A stretch of DNA of 54,038 nt. Source: Nitrospira sp. Lineage in GTDB: Bacteria > Nitrospirota > Nitrospiria > Nitrospirales > Nitrospiraceae. Below are positions 7,722 to 16,333 of this stretch, in pieces. Position 1 is the stretch's first letter; each line of letters starts with the position of its first letter. The stretch is from the NCBI GenBank assembly GCA_020697375.1, contig JAJFBJ010000014.1:1-54038 (forward strand), given 5' to 3'. Position numbers and translations under genes: made by a program. The notes beneath the pieces are model-generated. The model made no database searches, was not told the DNA's origin, and was given only the letters and a program-made list of their open reading frames with translations.

Positions 7722-8287
7722 ATTGTGGTCCCAGTACCGAACGATAGCGTGAGCCAGGCACAGCTTGTTCCAATTTTTTCAATGTTACCGCAGCACCGAA
7801 ATCCCTCAAAACATTTCTCTGAACGCCGCCATAAAAAAGAGCCGGATCGGCCTATTTCTTGTCCAGGAAGATGGCCTGGGTGGTTTTTCACTGCGCGCAT
7901 CGAACAACCATTGCTGTATCGTCCGCATTCCGCGCGCGAGACGGAAGGTCTGACCGTCTGAATCGCCAGGCCGACCTGGTCCTGCATTCACCATTGAATG
8001 CTGCGTGGCTATCCCCGCAGGCCATGCCGGTCCCCGCATTACTCACGGTCCCCTCGCATCCCGTCATTCTTGTCTAACATACCGATCTCACGGTTGTTTT
8101 TGCCCCATTCGAGCCTATGCCTTCGCCTGGTCTCCCGCTTGCTCTACACAGCGGGCGACGGCGGGGAGGTTGGCATGAAGGGAGGTGAATATCAACAAGC
8201 CGGCCAGCAACAAATGACAGCAGTTAATCATTCATCATGAACATTGGGCCGGGCTTACCGACCCACTACAACGAGGAGAACGAGACC
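7722..8287. other. Intergenic region with possible degenerate family B copy
   Basis: No gene is supported here. At about 7880-7945 the sequence TGGTTTTTCACTGCGCGCAT and, further on, CCGCGCGCGAG recall family B half elements but are much diverged. A short inverted repeat CCCGCT...AGCGGG lies near 8138-8158. The ribosome site for the next gene is GAGGAG near 8274. Confidence 0.3.
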
Positions 8288-9124
8288 ATGCAAAAAACAT
8301 CCGAGGCGTCCCTGAGTTCCGGACAAGTAGCCCCGACAATCATGGGCCCGGCAAAAGACGGCAAGGAAATTTATATCCTGGGTGGTCTGATTGCGTTCCT
8401 TGCGATCATCATCGCCGCATTTTGGCACTTCTCACGGGCGGACGAGGCGGCCCATAGCAATCGTTCAGCGGCGCCCCTCGCTACGTCCCAGGTTTCGCAA
8501 ATCCTTAGGTACCCCATCGAGGACCAGACGGTCAATACGTCGGTTCCTGTCACACATATTGACGCAGCCCCGCCGACAACGAGAAGTTTGGACATCCTCC
8601 ACGACGACATTCAGTTTGAAATCGGACGGAAAGGCCTGAGCGACGACGGCAAGGCAGCACTGCAACGCCATGCGGAGTTTCTCAAGAGCGAGCCGGACTG
8701 GGGCATCTTGCTCCAAGGCTACACGGATCAGCAAGGATCCATGAGCTACAACAAAATCCTCGGTCTCAAGAGGGCGGAAACCGTGAAACAGCAGCTGATC
8801 GCGCTGGGCGTTCCCGAGAGTGCCGTCCGCACCGTCAGCCTCGGTGAGGAAGGCGCGTTGTGCATCGACAGCAGTGACATCTGCCGCAGAATGAATCGGC
8901 GAGTGCATCTGGAAATGCGGAAAGTCGGCCAGGAACACATGGTGAACCCCGCCATGGCGACAACGCCGGTGATGGACAAGATCCAGGACGCCACCGAGCC
9001 GAGCGCTCAGGCAGACGATACTCTGGCGACAGCCGACGACCTGTTCGACTCGACGACTGTGGCATCTGAATCAGACGCGGCTCTTGCCATGGAAGAGCCC
9101 GCGTTACAGACCTCGCCTCAGTAA
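8288..9124 (+). CDS. Membrane-anchored OmpA/MotB-like peptidoglycan-binding protein
   Basis: ATG 8288 is preferred because GAGGAG precedes it; an upstream ATG at 8237 lacks a site. The protein has one membrane segment near residues 30-50 (IYILGGLIAFLAIIIAAFWH), so the bulk lies outside the cytoplasmic membrane. An OmpA C-like domain spans about 105-215: DDIQFEIGRKGLSDDGKAAL, ILLQGYTDQQGS, YNKILGLKRAETVKQQL, VSLGEE and RRMNRRVHLEM, which are the usual peptidoglycan-contact elements (TDxxG and NRRV). The tail of about 75 residues is acidic and low in complexity. The likely role is envelope tethering. Anchoring by a transmembrane helix rather than a barrel or lipid resembles MotB-type or TolR-associated proteins, but no motor partner is adjacent. 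A hairpin follows the stop. Confidence 0.8.
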   Translation: MQKTSEASLSSGQVAPTIMGPAKDGKEIYILGGLIAFLAIIIAAFWHFSRADEAAHSNRSAAPLATSQVSQILRYPIEDQTVNTSVPVTHIDAAPPTTRSLDILHDDIQFEIGRKGLSDDGKAALQRHAEFLKSEPDWGILLQGYTDQQGSMSYNKILGLKRAETVKQQLIALGVPESAVRTVSLGEEGALCIDSSDICRRMNRRVHLEMRKVGQEHMVNPAMATTPVMDKIQDATEPSAQADDTLATADDLFDSTTVASESDAALAMEEPALQTSPQ

Positions 9125-9139
9125 ACCGAATGGACCGGG

Positions 9140-9171
9140 CCCGCGTGGGGCCACCCCTCACGCGGGTTCTT
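9140..9171 (+). terminator. Hairpin downstream of the OmpA-like gene
   Basis: The stem CCCGCGTGGGG pairs with CCCCTCACGCGGG (one bulge) across a three-base loop, 15 bases after the stop codon, and is followed by TTCTT. The T tract is short, so intrinsic termination is likely but not certain. Confidence 0.5.
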
Positions 9172-9685
9172 GGCCACAGTCTTCACGTTCTACGTCCAAC
9201 GATTGGTCGCCATGCCCAATAGCCGGCAAAAGAAGCTGGACGGAGGCTTCTATGTCTTTCCCCTGCCGGAAGCTGCGGCACTGAACCATCTGCGCATGAC
9301 TATCGTGACCGGAACATCGAAGGCAAGATCAAGGAACGGGCGAGCGCGCGCTCTTCCCGTCGCTTCAGCCTCTGACGATCCAACCGACGAACAAAGCCGT
9401 CCAGCTCGCAGCCAAGGGCGAGACTGAGATCATTCCGGCGTTGAAGAATGGACGGGCCGCGATACAGAACGTGTCATCTCCAACCGGAATGAAGGACGCG
9501 CCCTGAAGTCACCGACTTGGGCTTTCCCTAGTTTATAGAGGAGTCCGCATGTATCAATATGCGGAGCTATTCTGACCCTGCGCAACTGAGCATGTCCCGC
9601 CGGGCAATTGCCCAGGGCGGTTCTCGTGACTATGTGCAGCGGTCATCGGTTTCTTGGTCATCAGTCACTAACAAGGAGGAACTCA
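9172..9685. other. Intergenic region with a possible eroded open frame
   Basis: No complete gene. A plus-strand frame without a good start ends at about 9506 with protein-like sequence (GERALFPSLQPLTIQ, KAVQLAAKGETEIIPALK, GRAAIQNVSSP), and another frame just upstream reads DYRDRNIEGKIKERA before a stop near 9374. This could be one small gene broken by a frameshift, but I cannot identify it. A strong AAGGAGGAA site near 9673 belongs to the next gene. Confidence 0.25.
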
Positions 9686-10072
9686 ATGCGCCAGACATAT
9701 GCAATCATGGTCGCTTTCGTGATGGCCATCTTTTGTGCCACCGTCTTCAACGGGTCCGCATCCGCGGACATGAAAAAGACGGCCCCGGCGTTAAAGACGG
9801 CGGCCGGCTCCAAAGCGGAGATGCACAATAACGAAGGAATCGAGCATTACAACCAGGAACATTGGGATGTGGCGAAAAAGCACTTCACGGAGGCAGTCAA
9901 GAGCGATCCTTCATCGGCCGAGGCCCACTATAACCTGGCGCTGGCCCTGGACAAGTCCGATGACCACAAGAGCGCGACTGAACAATTTCACAAGGCGAAA
10001 GAACTCGGAAAGGACAATCCGGATATTCAGAATTCTCCGATCCTCCAGGGACATCTGAAAGCCAAGCATTGA
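9686..10072 (+). CDS. Periplasmic TPR-repeat protein
   Basis: ATG 9686 is chosen because AAGGAGGAACTC sits just upstream; the longer frame from 9608 has no such site. The 128-residue product has a signal peptide (MRQTYAIMVAFVMAIFC... to about residue 27, ending SASA). It is followed by at least two TPR units: NNEGIEHYNQEHWDVAKKHF with AVKSDPSSAEAHYNLALALD, then DHKSATEQFHKAKELGKDNP. Small periplasmic TPR proteins act as docking adaptors for envelope or respiratory complexes. The partner is not evident from the neighbourhood. No close downstream gene shares the strand, so it is probably monocistronic. Confidence 0.8.
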   Translation: MRQTYAIMVAFVMAIFCATVFNGSASADMKKTAPALKTAAGSKAEMHNNEGIEHYNQEHWDVAKKHFTEAVKSDPSSAEAHYNLALALDKSDDHKSATEQFHKAKELGKDNPDIQNSPILQGHLKAKH

Positions 10073-10157
10073 ACGTCCGGGATTGACGCGGCCGGGAAAT
10101 AGAAATAGAGAAACCCTGTACCTCTATTGCAGCCGCCACCAGCGAAGAGATCCGATC

Positions 10158-10199
10158 TCATCGGCGCCATGCTCCTCTTTTTTTTGATGGCGCCGATGA
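10158..10199. other. Perfect 13-bp inverted repeat with T-rich loop
   Basis: TCATCGGCGCCAT and ATGGCGCCGATGA are exact reverse complements, separated by a 16-base loop containing eight consecutive T. It lies between the convergent ends of the TPR gene and the GT87 gene. The T run is inside the loop, not after the stem, so it is not a standard terminator. It could stop transcription in both directions or bind a protein. Confidence 0.5.
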
Positions 10200-10356
10200 C
10201 TCTTGCAGAGCGCAACTGATGATGCCTCGAGGCTTACCGGTGAACCGTCTGCCTAAACCAGCCTTATCCCACCGGCCCCGGTCGAATGGACCCTCATTTC
10301 ATTGAAGATCGCCCTCGTACGCAGGCGGGTTTATTACCGAGGTGAGGCCGCGGTCC

Positions 10357-11736
10357 CTATGACGCTGTCGACTCCCGAGCCAATTGCTCTTCTGTTTCAT
10401 CGGAGCCGGTGATCCTCTTCCTCTCACGATGAGGTGACCGTCTGTCGTCTGCGGCCACCAATCGAAGCTCCTGGGCCTCCGCAGCACGCCAGCGGGCATA
10501 GCCCAAGAGGCCCCACAACAGCAGCGCTCCCATCATATAGTGAGACAGAAACAGCCTGACGAGTTGCCCGGCCAGCGAGCCGTCCTGGTTCAGGAAGATC
10601 ACCGGTGGAGAAATAAACAGAATGCAGAGCACCGCCACAACGAGCCATCCGCCTTGGGTTGGGATCGGCAATCGGTTGCCGGCATAGAGCGCCAATGGCA
10701 GCAGCAACAGCAGATAGTAATGGGTCCAGGAGAGTGGGCTGACGACCAGCGCGAGACAGAGCACCATCGACAACTCCAGGTACATCGTCCCCGGAAGGTC
10801 TCTTCCCGGACGGCGCAGAAACACCAGACATGACAGTCCTACAAGCAGGCCTGCGCAGAGCTGGCCGGCCATCCTAATCTCTGAGGCAACCTCTACCGGC
10901 TTCCAATCGTACAGCATGGCATCGGCCTGCAGGCGTAGTAACAAGCCTTGCACGGATTGAACGTTGAAGGCGATGAGGCCCTGACCGGACAACGGCAGGA
11001 TCACTTCGCGGTACCACTCCACATGGCTGGCCCACCCGGCATACCAGAGGGAAGCGGCAGAGACTGTCACGAGCGTGGCGGCATAACCAGCCATCACCCT
11101 CCAACGCCGCTTGCCGAGAAAATAGCATGCGAAGAGCAGGAGCGGCAGTTTAAAGATGGCCGCCAGCGCGAAAAAGACTCCTGCGCTGCGATCCCATGTT
11201 TTGTCCAGACAAACCACGCCGGCAATCAGCAGAAGCAGGACGAAGTGCGTCAGGTTGCCTTCCTTGAGACTATAAAAGAGCGGACCGTTCATCGTGAACA
11301 ACAAGCAAATAGCCCATTTTCGAGCCGGAACTCGATCCGTGATGGACCAGAGCAGGAACAGGCTCACCAGCAGACTGATCAACGACAGCCCGGCAAAAAA
11401 CCACTGCGCATGGCGGAGAGTCAGCATCGAAAAAGGCGTAAACAGGAAGGCGACGATCGGGATGTTGACGAATCCGCACACAGGCGTGTTCCAACAACGC
11501 GTAAACAGGTGAGGAATATCCTGAAGCACAGCGCGTCCGGCGGGGTAGTAGGCGACTGTGAAGTCGGAAAATATGATTGGCGGCTCCGAGACGTCCCACA
11601 TCCAGATCGCCGTTCCGGACAGGGCAAGACCCAATCCGATCCAAGCGGCTTTTCGGCCGGCTCCATATCGAAGCACGAGCAGCGAGAGCAGGCTCACGAA
11701 AGCGGCGACGGTATAAAAAATGAGGTACGAACGCAT
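10357..11736 (-). CDS. Polytopic glycosyltransferase, GT87/DUF2029-like
   Basis: The 459-residue protein is almost wholly hydrophobic, with about ten membrane segments and a charged C-terminal tail (about 415-459). The first extracytoplasmic loop has the GT-C-type acidic pattern in FSDFTVAYYPAGRAVLQ (near 57-72), then FVNIPIVAFLFTPFSML and SLKEGNLTHFVLLLL. This layout matches GT87 polyprenyl-phosphate-mannose-dependent transferases, which add sugars to lipid or cell-wall glycans on the outer face of the membrane. Donor and acceptor are unknown. It is divergent from the large fusion gene at 12168, and the shared region of about 430 bp probably carries both promoters. A weak GGCGGTC precedes the start. 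Confidence 0.7.
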   Translation of the reverse strand: MRSYLIFYTVAAFVSLLSLLVLRYGAGRKAAWIGLGLALSGTAIWMWDVSEPPIIFSDFTVAYYPAGRAVLQDIPHLFTRCWNTPVCGFVNIPIVAFLFTPFSMLTLRHAQWFFAGLSLISLLVSLFLLWSITDRVPARKWAICLLFTMNGPLFYSLKEGNLTHFVLLLLIAGVVCLDKTWDRSAGVFFALAAIFKLPLLLFACYFLGKRRWRVMAGYAATLVTVSAASLWYAGWASHVEWYREVILPLSGQGLIAFNVQSVQGLLLRLQADAMLYDWKPVEVASEIRMAGQLCAGLLVGLSCLVFLRRPGRDLPGTMYLELSMVLCLALVVSPLSWTHYYLLLLLPLALYAGNRLPIPTQGGWLVVAVLCILFISPPVIFLNQDGSLAGQLVRLFLSHYMMGALLLWGLLGYARWRAAEAQELRLVAADDRRSPHRERKRITGSDETEEQLARESTAS

Positions 11737-12167
11737 GGACGTGACCGCCTTAGTCAGCAGGCCGCTTCACAGAGCGTGCAGATTCAAGGTTTTAGGTCCT
11801 CACGCCCGTACGGCTGCGACGGCAGATGGGGACGAATGGAGCGGAACTTTGCGCGGCCCAGGTTCTACTTAACAGCCCTGCTTCGCCCTGACAAGAAGTT
11901 GTGCAATTTGCTCCGGCCAGGGCCATGGACGGCAATTAAGAATAACTCTGCTACATTTGATGTATGCGCCTGTCCGGGAGAAGGCCGGTCATCCGTAGCC
12001 TAACGTTCAGTTCCTCTCGAATAGCCTGTCCCATTGCGACGGCTCAGAGTTTCTAGATTTTGTGCCGACGCTGGTTCGACCGGCGCTTCATCGGAGTTCT
12101 CCGACCACTGACCCAACCTTCCGTGACATAGCGTGGCACTCCTCATCACCAACACATCGAGTGACTT
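11737..12167. other. Divergent promoter region between two glycan-related genes
   Basis: No gene is supported. The segment separates divergently transcribed glycosyltransferase-type genes and must contain both starts. An AT-richer patch lies at about 11935-11965. I see no clear operator or riboswitch. Confidence 0.35.
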
Positions 12168-15100
12168 ATGGGTATCGTGAGAGACGGCAATACGGTCCGT
12201 GCGCTTCCCTACGAAAGGCCGGATCTTCACGAAGATTACCCTGAAGACGAAAACGTCCCCTCTCCCCTGCAGTTGCCCCGCCCCGCGCTATTAGACCGGA
12301 GTGATTGGCTCTTCGCATCTCTTATGGCGATATTGACCGGCGCCGCCTGTCTCACCATTGCCGAACGCATCCCGCCGTTTCTCATGCAATCGATGGATTT
12401 CTGGTTTGAAGCGGATACGGTCCGCGAAATCTCGAACATGACCCGCGTAAACGACGATCATTACCGGACCTCCGTGCACCCGCTATTCTCCTTGCTCACG
12501 TTCGTGCCCGTCTACCTGGTGAAACAGACCTTGGCGGTCAGTTCCCTGCAAGCAGTTCTTCTCATGACCGCGGTCATCGGTGGCCTGTGGATCGGCACAT
12601 TGTATGTCCTGCTCCGACTCCTAGGCTGCCCGAAACTCGATGCCTCCATCTTCACGCTGCTCGGCCTTTCCAGCGCCTCGGCAATCTTCTGGCTTCCGAT
12701 CCCCAATTCATATTCCTGGGGCTCGCTCTCGATCATGATCGCGCTCGCGCTGCTCCTGTTGGCGGAACAGCGCCGGTTCGGCTGCGCCGCCTATGTGGCG
12801 GCAAGCGCCCTCACGCTCAGTTTTACGGTCACCAATTGGATGGCGGGATTATTGGTGATGCTGGCTCGATGGCCCTGGAAACGGGCGGTACAACTTTCCA
12901 TCAATGCCTTCTGCCTGGTGGTGCTGCTGTGGGGCGTACAAAAATTCATATTTCCTACGGCGGAATTCTTCATCGGTAGCCGAAAAGAAGCGACCTGGAT
13001 CAATCATCCGCAGTCGGGAAGTACGCAGGACATCGCCTCGTCGTTTGTGTTCCATACTCTCATCGCTCCCGCCATCCGGTTCATCGATGACGACGGGTAC
13101 ATCATGTCAGGGGACGATTCATTTCGTCTCTCCCAGCGCCTCGCCTTCCAGTTCTCCGCACCCGGATCAGCCGGCCCGCTCGGCATCCTTGCCGTCTGCC
13201 TGTGGTCCGCCCTGCTTCTCAATGGATTGTGGAGGTTGGTGACGTTGGACCGTCACCTACGGTTCCGGCTTGTCCTGGCGGCCTTGCTGGCATTCGAACT
13301 GTCGCTGCACCTGGTTTACGGAGAGGAAACGTTCACCTACGGGTTGAATTTCCTTCCTCTCCTCATCGCAGTCAGCGCGTTAGGAACTCTCAGTTCCGGC
13401 CGGCCGCTGGTGCTTGTTCTGACCGGACTCCTCGCGGTCTGCGCGGGTATCAACAATTGGCAACAATTCCGGGAGGCCGTAGAGTCCGCGACACATTTCA
13501 CGCCTCAACGCGACATAATGACCCGCGTGATGCAGGAAGATCCCGGTCGGCCTTGGCCACGTTCCGCGGGGCATGTCCCATTGGCCTTACCCGGCTCTTC
13601 CGAGGCCGACCATGCGTATCATGAACCAGGCGGGGACTTCAGCCCGCAAACTCCGAGTTTCGGCGTCTCTCTCTGGCTGTGCGATGCGACCGGACGCCCG
13701 GTCCTGACCAGCCAGACGCTGCCGCTCGGCGAGATTCAGCAGAGCTTTGAACCATCCACGCATCCCAATATTCCAGCCATCGTCACTCGGACGCCATACT
13801 ATGAAACGACCTGGTCACGGTTGGATGCCACCCATTGGCAGCTCAAACTTAAAAATTTCACGACCCATGTTCCATCGCTCCTGATTCGTAGCGTGGGACC
13901 TGCCGGTGGGCCGGTCACCTCCTTGAACTGGGACGGTGATCAGGTCGCCATCAACCATCGCTGGACTGCGACCCTTACCCCTTCTCCAGTCCACGTCACC
14001 CTGGGGGATGAAAATGCGGCGGGATGGATGACGGCCCAGCCCTCCGAAACCTCCTGGACGGGCAAGTCCGGTTGGGGCTATGCGCGCCTGGAGCTTCCGA
14101 TGAAACCCACTCAGGCCGGCGAGGAATACCGGCTCATCCTGTCTGATTTACGGGTTCCCATCGAAATGCAGCGCTGGTATAAAAATTCACCGGAACGAGC
14201 CAGTCTCCACCTGCCCGACCCGCGCTTTCAGGCCTCCATGGACGCGCAGATCAATCATCTCATGATGAGCCTGGTCTCCGGGGAAACGCGTCCGGGCGAT
14301 CCCGCTTTGTTCCATCGTGCCTGGCATCGCCAGGGTTCTTACATTACGGCAGCCCTCGCTCGCGCGGTGGAGCCCAATGTCAGCTGGGCACTTTCGAAAT
14401 TTATCGCAACACATGACTTTGCCGGAGGGTCAGGACCGGAAGCCGATGCGCCGGGTCTGGCCATCTGGGCGCTCACGGAGTCAGCGCGCTACATTGCGGA
14501 CAACCGCCATGATCGCTGGCTATGGCCGCATATCCTCCGCAAAGCACAGCGAATCGAAGACATGCTCAGGACTCGCACACCGATCGTCGAACCCTATTTC
14601 ATCCCCGCCCCCTACGACCTCAAACATGGGCAGCATACAATGACAGCTCTGCTCGCCCAACCCTCGCGTAACGGCTTGATCGTCGGCCGCGTCGGAGACG
14701 GATGGCCCTCGCTGTATGTGAACGCCGTCAGTTATCGAGGCTTGACCGCCGCATTCGAATTTGCCGAACGACTCGACAAACGCCGGCAGGCAATGGCCTG
14801 GCGGCACGATGCCCAGGCGTTACAGGAAAGCTGGCAGCGCCGTCCCTTGCACGATGCTCCTGACCATGCTGTTGACCACATCCTGTCTCCTGTGGCCCTG
14901 TCGTCTTCCCCTGCCGCCATCGCCCGGCAACGTCCATTCGAACTACCTCTGTACTCCTACCGTCCTGCCGGCGGGAATCTTACGGTCGCTTCCGAACTGG
15001 CAGGCGCCGAACGGGCTTTGCGGTTGGGCAGCCCGGATGCGGTATGGACCACGCTCGAGCAGGTCTGGAATCAGCAGGCATCTCCAGGGCTCTATACCTG

Positions 15101-15476
15101 GGACTCCCCGAGGCCTGTGATGGAAGACGTGGCGGACGGCTGGCAATACGTGAGGGGCTGGCATAACCATGCGGCCGTCTCTCCGGACTATGAAATCGCG
15201 GCCTTGCTCCTGCTGCTTCAACAGGACATGCTGGCCTATGTCGATGAGGCGGCGATCCAGCCCACGGTCGTGATCGGCGCCGGAGTGAGACCGGCTTGGC
15301 TTTCGCACACGATGGCCGTCTCCACCTTGGCCATTCCCGGCGGCTCGATCGATTGGCAATGGGACGGACGCACCATGCGCGTGACCCTACGTGGAGCTCC
15401 CTGGACGATCCGACTGGGCAGCGCGTTCCCTCACGATACAGACATCTCCGTCACGCAAGAGCCGCCGAGCAGCTGA
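12168..15476 (+). CDS. Large fusion: polytopic membrane domain plus toroid-like carbohydrate-active region
   Basis: At 1102 residues this is the longest gene in the window. Residues about 45-435 are polytopic, with around ten hydrophobic segments. An early loop reads MDFWFEADTVREISNM, and further on come DDHYRTSVHPLFSLLTFVP and GEETFTYGLNFLPLLIAVS, an arrangement like GT-C or mannosyltransferase-type proteins. Residues about 480-680 are beta-rich. Residues about 690-1060 look like an alpha/alpha toroid as in six-hairpin glycosidases: WHRQGSYITAALARAV, GLAIWALTESARYIAD, DRWLWPHILRKAQRIEDML, WPSLYVNAVSYRGLTAA, and WQYVRGWHNHAAVSPDYE. Catalytic acids cannot be assigned from sequence alone. I infer a membrane enzyme that builds or trims an external glycan. 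The start is the only reasonable ATG, with a weak ribosome site. A wrecked GH15 gene follows after 60 bases. Confidence 0.6.
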   Translation: MGIVRDGNTVRALPYERPDLHEDYPEDENVPSPLQLPRPALLDRSDWLFASLMAILTGAACLTIAERIPPFLMQSMDFWFEADTVREISNMTRVNDDHYRTSVHPLFSLLTFVPVYLVKQTLAVSSLQAVLLMTAVIGGLWIGTLYVLLRLLGCPKLDASIFTLLGLSSASAIFWLPIPNSYSWGSLSIMIALALLLLAEQRRFGCAAYVAASALTLSFTVTNWMAGLLVMLARWPWKRAVQLSINAFCLVVLLWGVQKFIFPTAEFFIGSRKEATWINHPQSGSTQDIASSFVFHTLIAPAIRFIDDDGYIMSGDDSFRLSQRLAFQFSAPGSAGPLGILAVCLWSALLLNGLWRLVTLDRHLRFRLVLAALLAFELSLHLVYGEETFTYGLNFLPLLIAVSALGTLSSGRPLVLVLTGLLAVCAGINNWQQFREAVESATHFTPQRDIMTRVMQEDPGRPWPRSAGHVPLALPGSSEADHAYHEPGGDFSPQTPSFGVSLWLCDATGRPVLTSQTLPLGEIQQSFEPSTHPNIPAIVTRTPYYETTWSRLDATHWQLKLKNFTTHVPSLLIRSVGPAGGPVTSLNWDGDQVAINHRWTATLTPSPVHVTLGDENAAGWMTAQPSETSWTGKSGWGYARLELPMKPTQAGEEYRLILSDLRVPIEMQRWYKNSPERASLHLPDPRFQASMDAQINHLMMSLVSGETRPGDPALFHRAWHRQGSYITAALARAVEPNVSWALSKFIATHDFAGGSGPEADAPGLAIWALTESARYIADNRHDRWLWPHILRKAQRIEDMLRTRTPIVEPYFIPAPYDLKHGQHTMTALLAQPSRNGLIVGRVGDGWPSLYVNAVSYRGLTAAFEFAERLDKRRQAMAWRHDAQALQESWQRRPLHDAPDHAVDHILSPVALSSSPAAIARQRPFELPLYSYRPAGGNLTVASELAGAERALRLGSPDAVWTTLEQVWNQQASPGLYTWDSPRPVMEDVADGWQYVRGWHNHAAVSPDYEIAALLLLLQQDMLAYVDEAAIQPTVVIGAGVRPAWLSHTMAVSTLAIPGGSIDWQWDGRTMRVTLRGAPWTIRLGSAFPHDTDISVTQEPPSS

Positions 15477-15536
15477 TTCCATTCTCGCTTCCCCCTGGGC
15501 TGTCGATCCTCTTTCCTCCCATCGCCCGCCACCTCA

Positions 15537-16137
15537 ATGACTCGATTCAGGACAGATAGAATCGCCGCGGATGTTCCCCACTTCGATTCTCCGAGCCTGT
15601 TCGCCGCCATTCTCGACGACGTCAAGGGCGGGCGGTTCAGCATCGCTCCCGTCGCGGCTCAGGTGACGACTAAACAGTTTTATTGGCCGGAAACCAATGT
15701 GCTGATCACGCGCTTTCTCTCGACAGAAGGCGTCGGCCAGATCGAAGATTTCATGCCGGTCGGCGTCGCAGGTCCCGACCTGTTTCACCAGCTGATCCGG
15801 CGCATCAAGGTGGTACGCGGCCGGATGACCTTTCGTCTCGAATGTCATGATGCCGCCAAAGGCACGGATGGCCTGGACGGCACAGAAGGCACCTTCAACA
15901 TGTGCAGTTTCTGGCTGGTGGAAGCTCTCACCCGCGCCGGGCGATTGGATCCGCGCAAGCTGGATGAGGCGCAGCTGCTGTCCGAAACGGATGCTCGGCT
16001 ATGCCAACCATTTGGGCCTCTACGCAGAGGAGACGGGTGACAGCGGAGAAGCCTTGGGAAATTTTCTTCAAGCCTTTACCCACCTGGCGCTCATCAGTTC
16101 CGCGTTCAATCTCAATCGCGCCCTGGATGGCGCCTGA
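15537..16137 (+). pseudogene. GH15 glucoamylase/trehalase-like pseudogene (internal deletion and frameshift)
   Basis: The first part matches the N-terminal GH15-type region: [67 protein letters not shown] (to about 15843). The sequence then jumps within a few residues to the family's C-terminal part, [20 protein letters not shown]. Near 15970-15995 the frame changes, and the terminal block [14 protein letters not shown]...[27 protein letters not shown] continues in another frame to 16137. Full GH15 proteins have about 600 residues; some 400, including the catalytic glutamates, are missing, and the usual N-terminus with GSIDW is also absent. No active enzyme can result. Confidence 0.8.
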
Positions 16138-16333
16138 CGGTGGCTGGTCTTGCCCGATCGGCCCGTCGCGGAGAACAGTGCATCATTTTTGATAACAGAT
16201 ATCCTCACGGCCTGTCGGATGCCGCTCCAAAATATGGTTTCGGCCGATCGACAGCCAGCCGTTCCTGTCCGGCAGCTCCGGCGACGAAGGACTTGACAGC
16301 TCCAGGGTCGGCAGATCAATCTTACGAAAATTT

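Noticed and set aside
10948..12003. Plus-strand frame of 351 codons opposite the GT87-like gene
   Set aside because: Its product is a highly polar, Gln/Arg-rich sequence that mirrors the hydrophobic membrane protein on the other strand; no start signal or motif.
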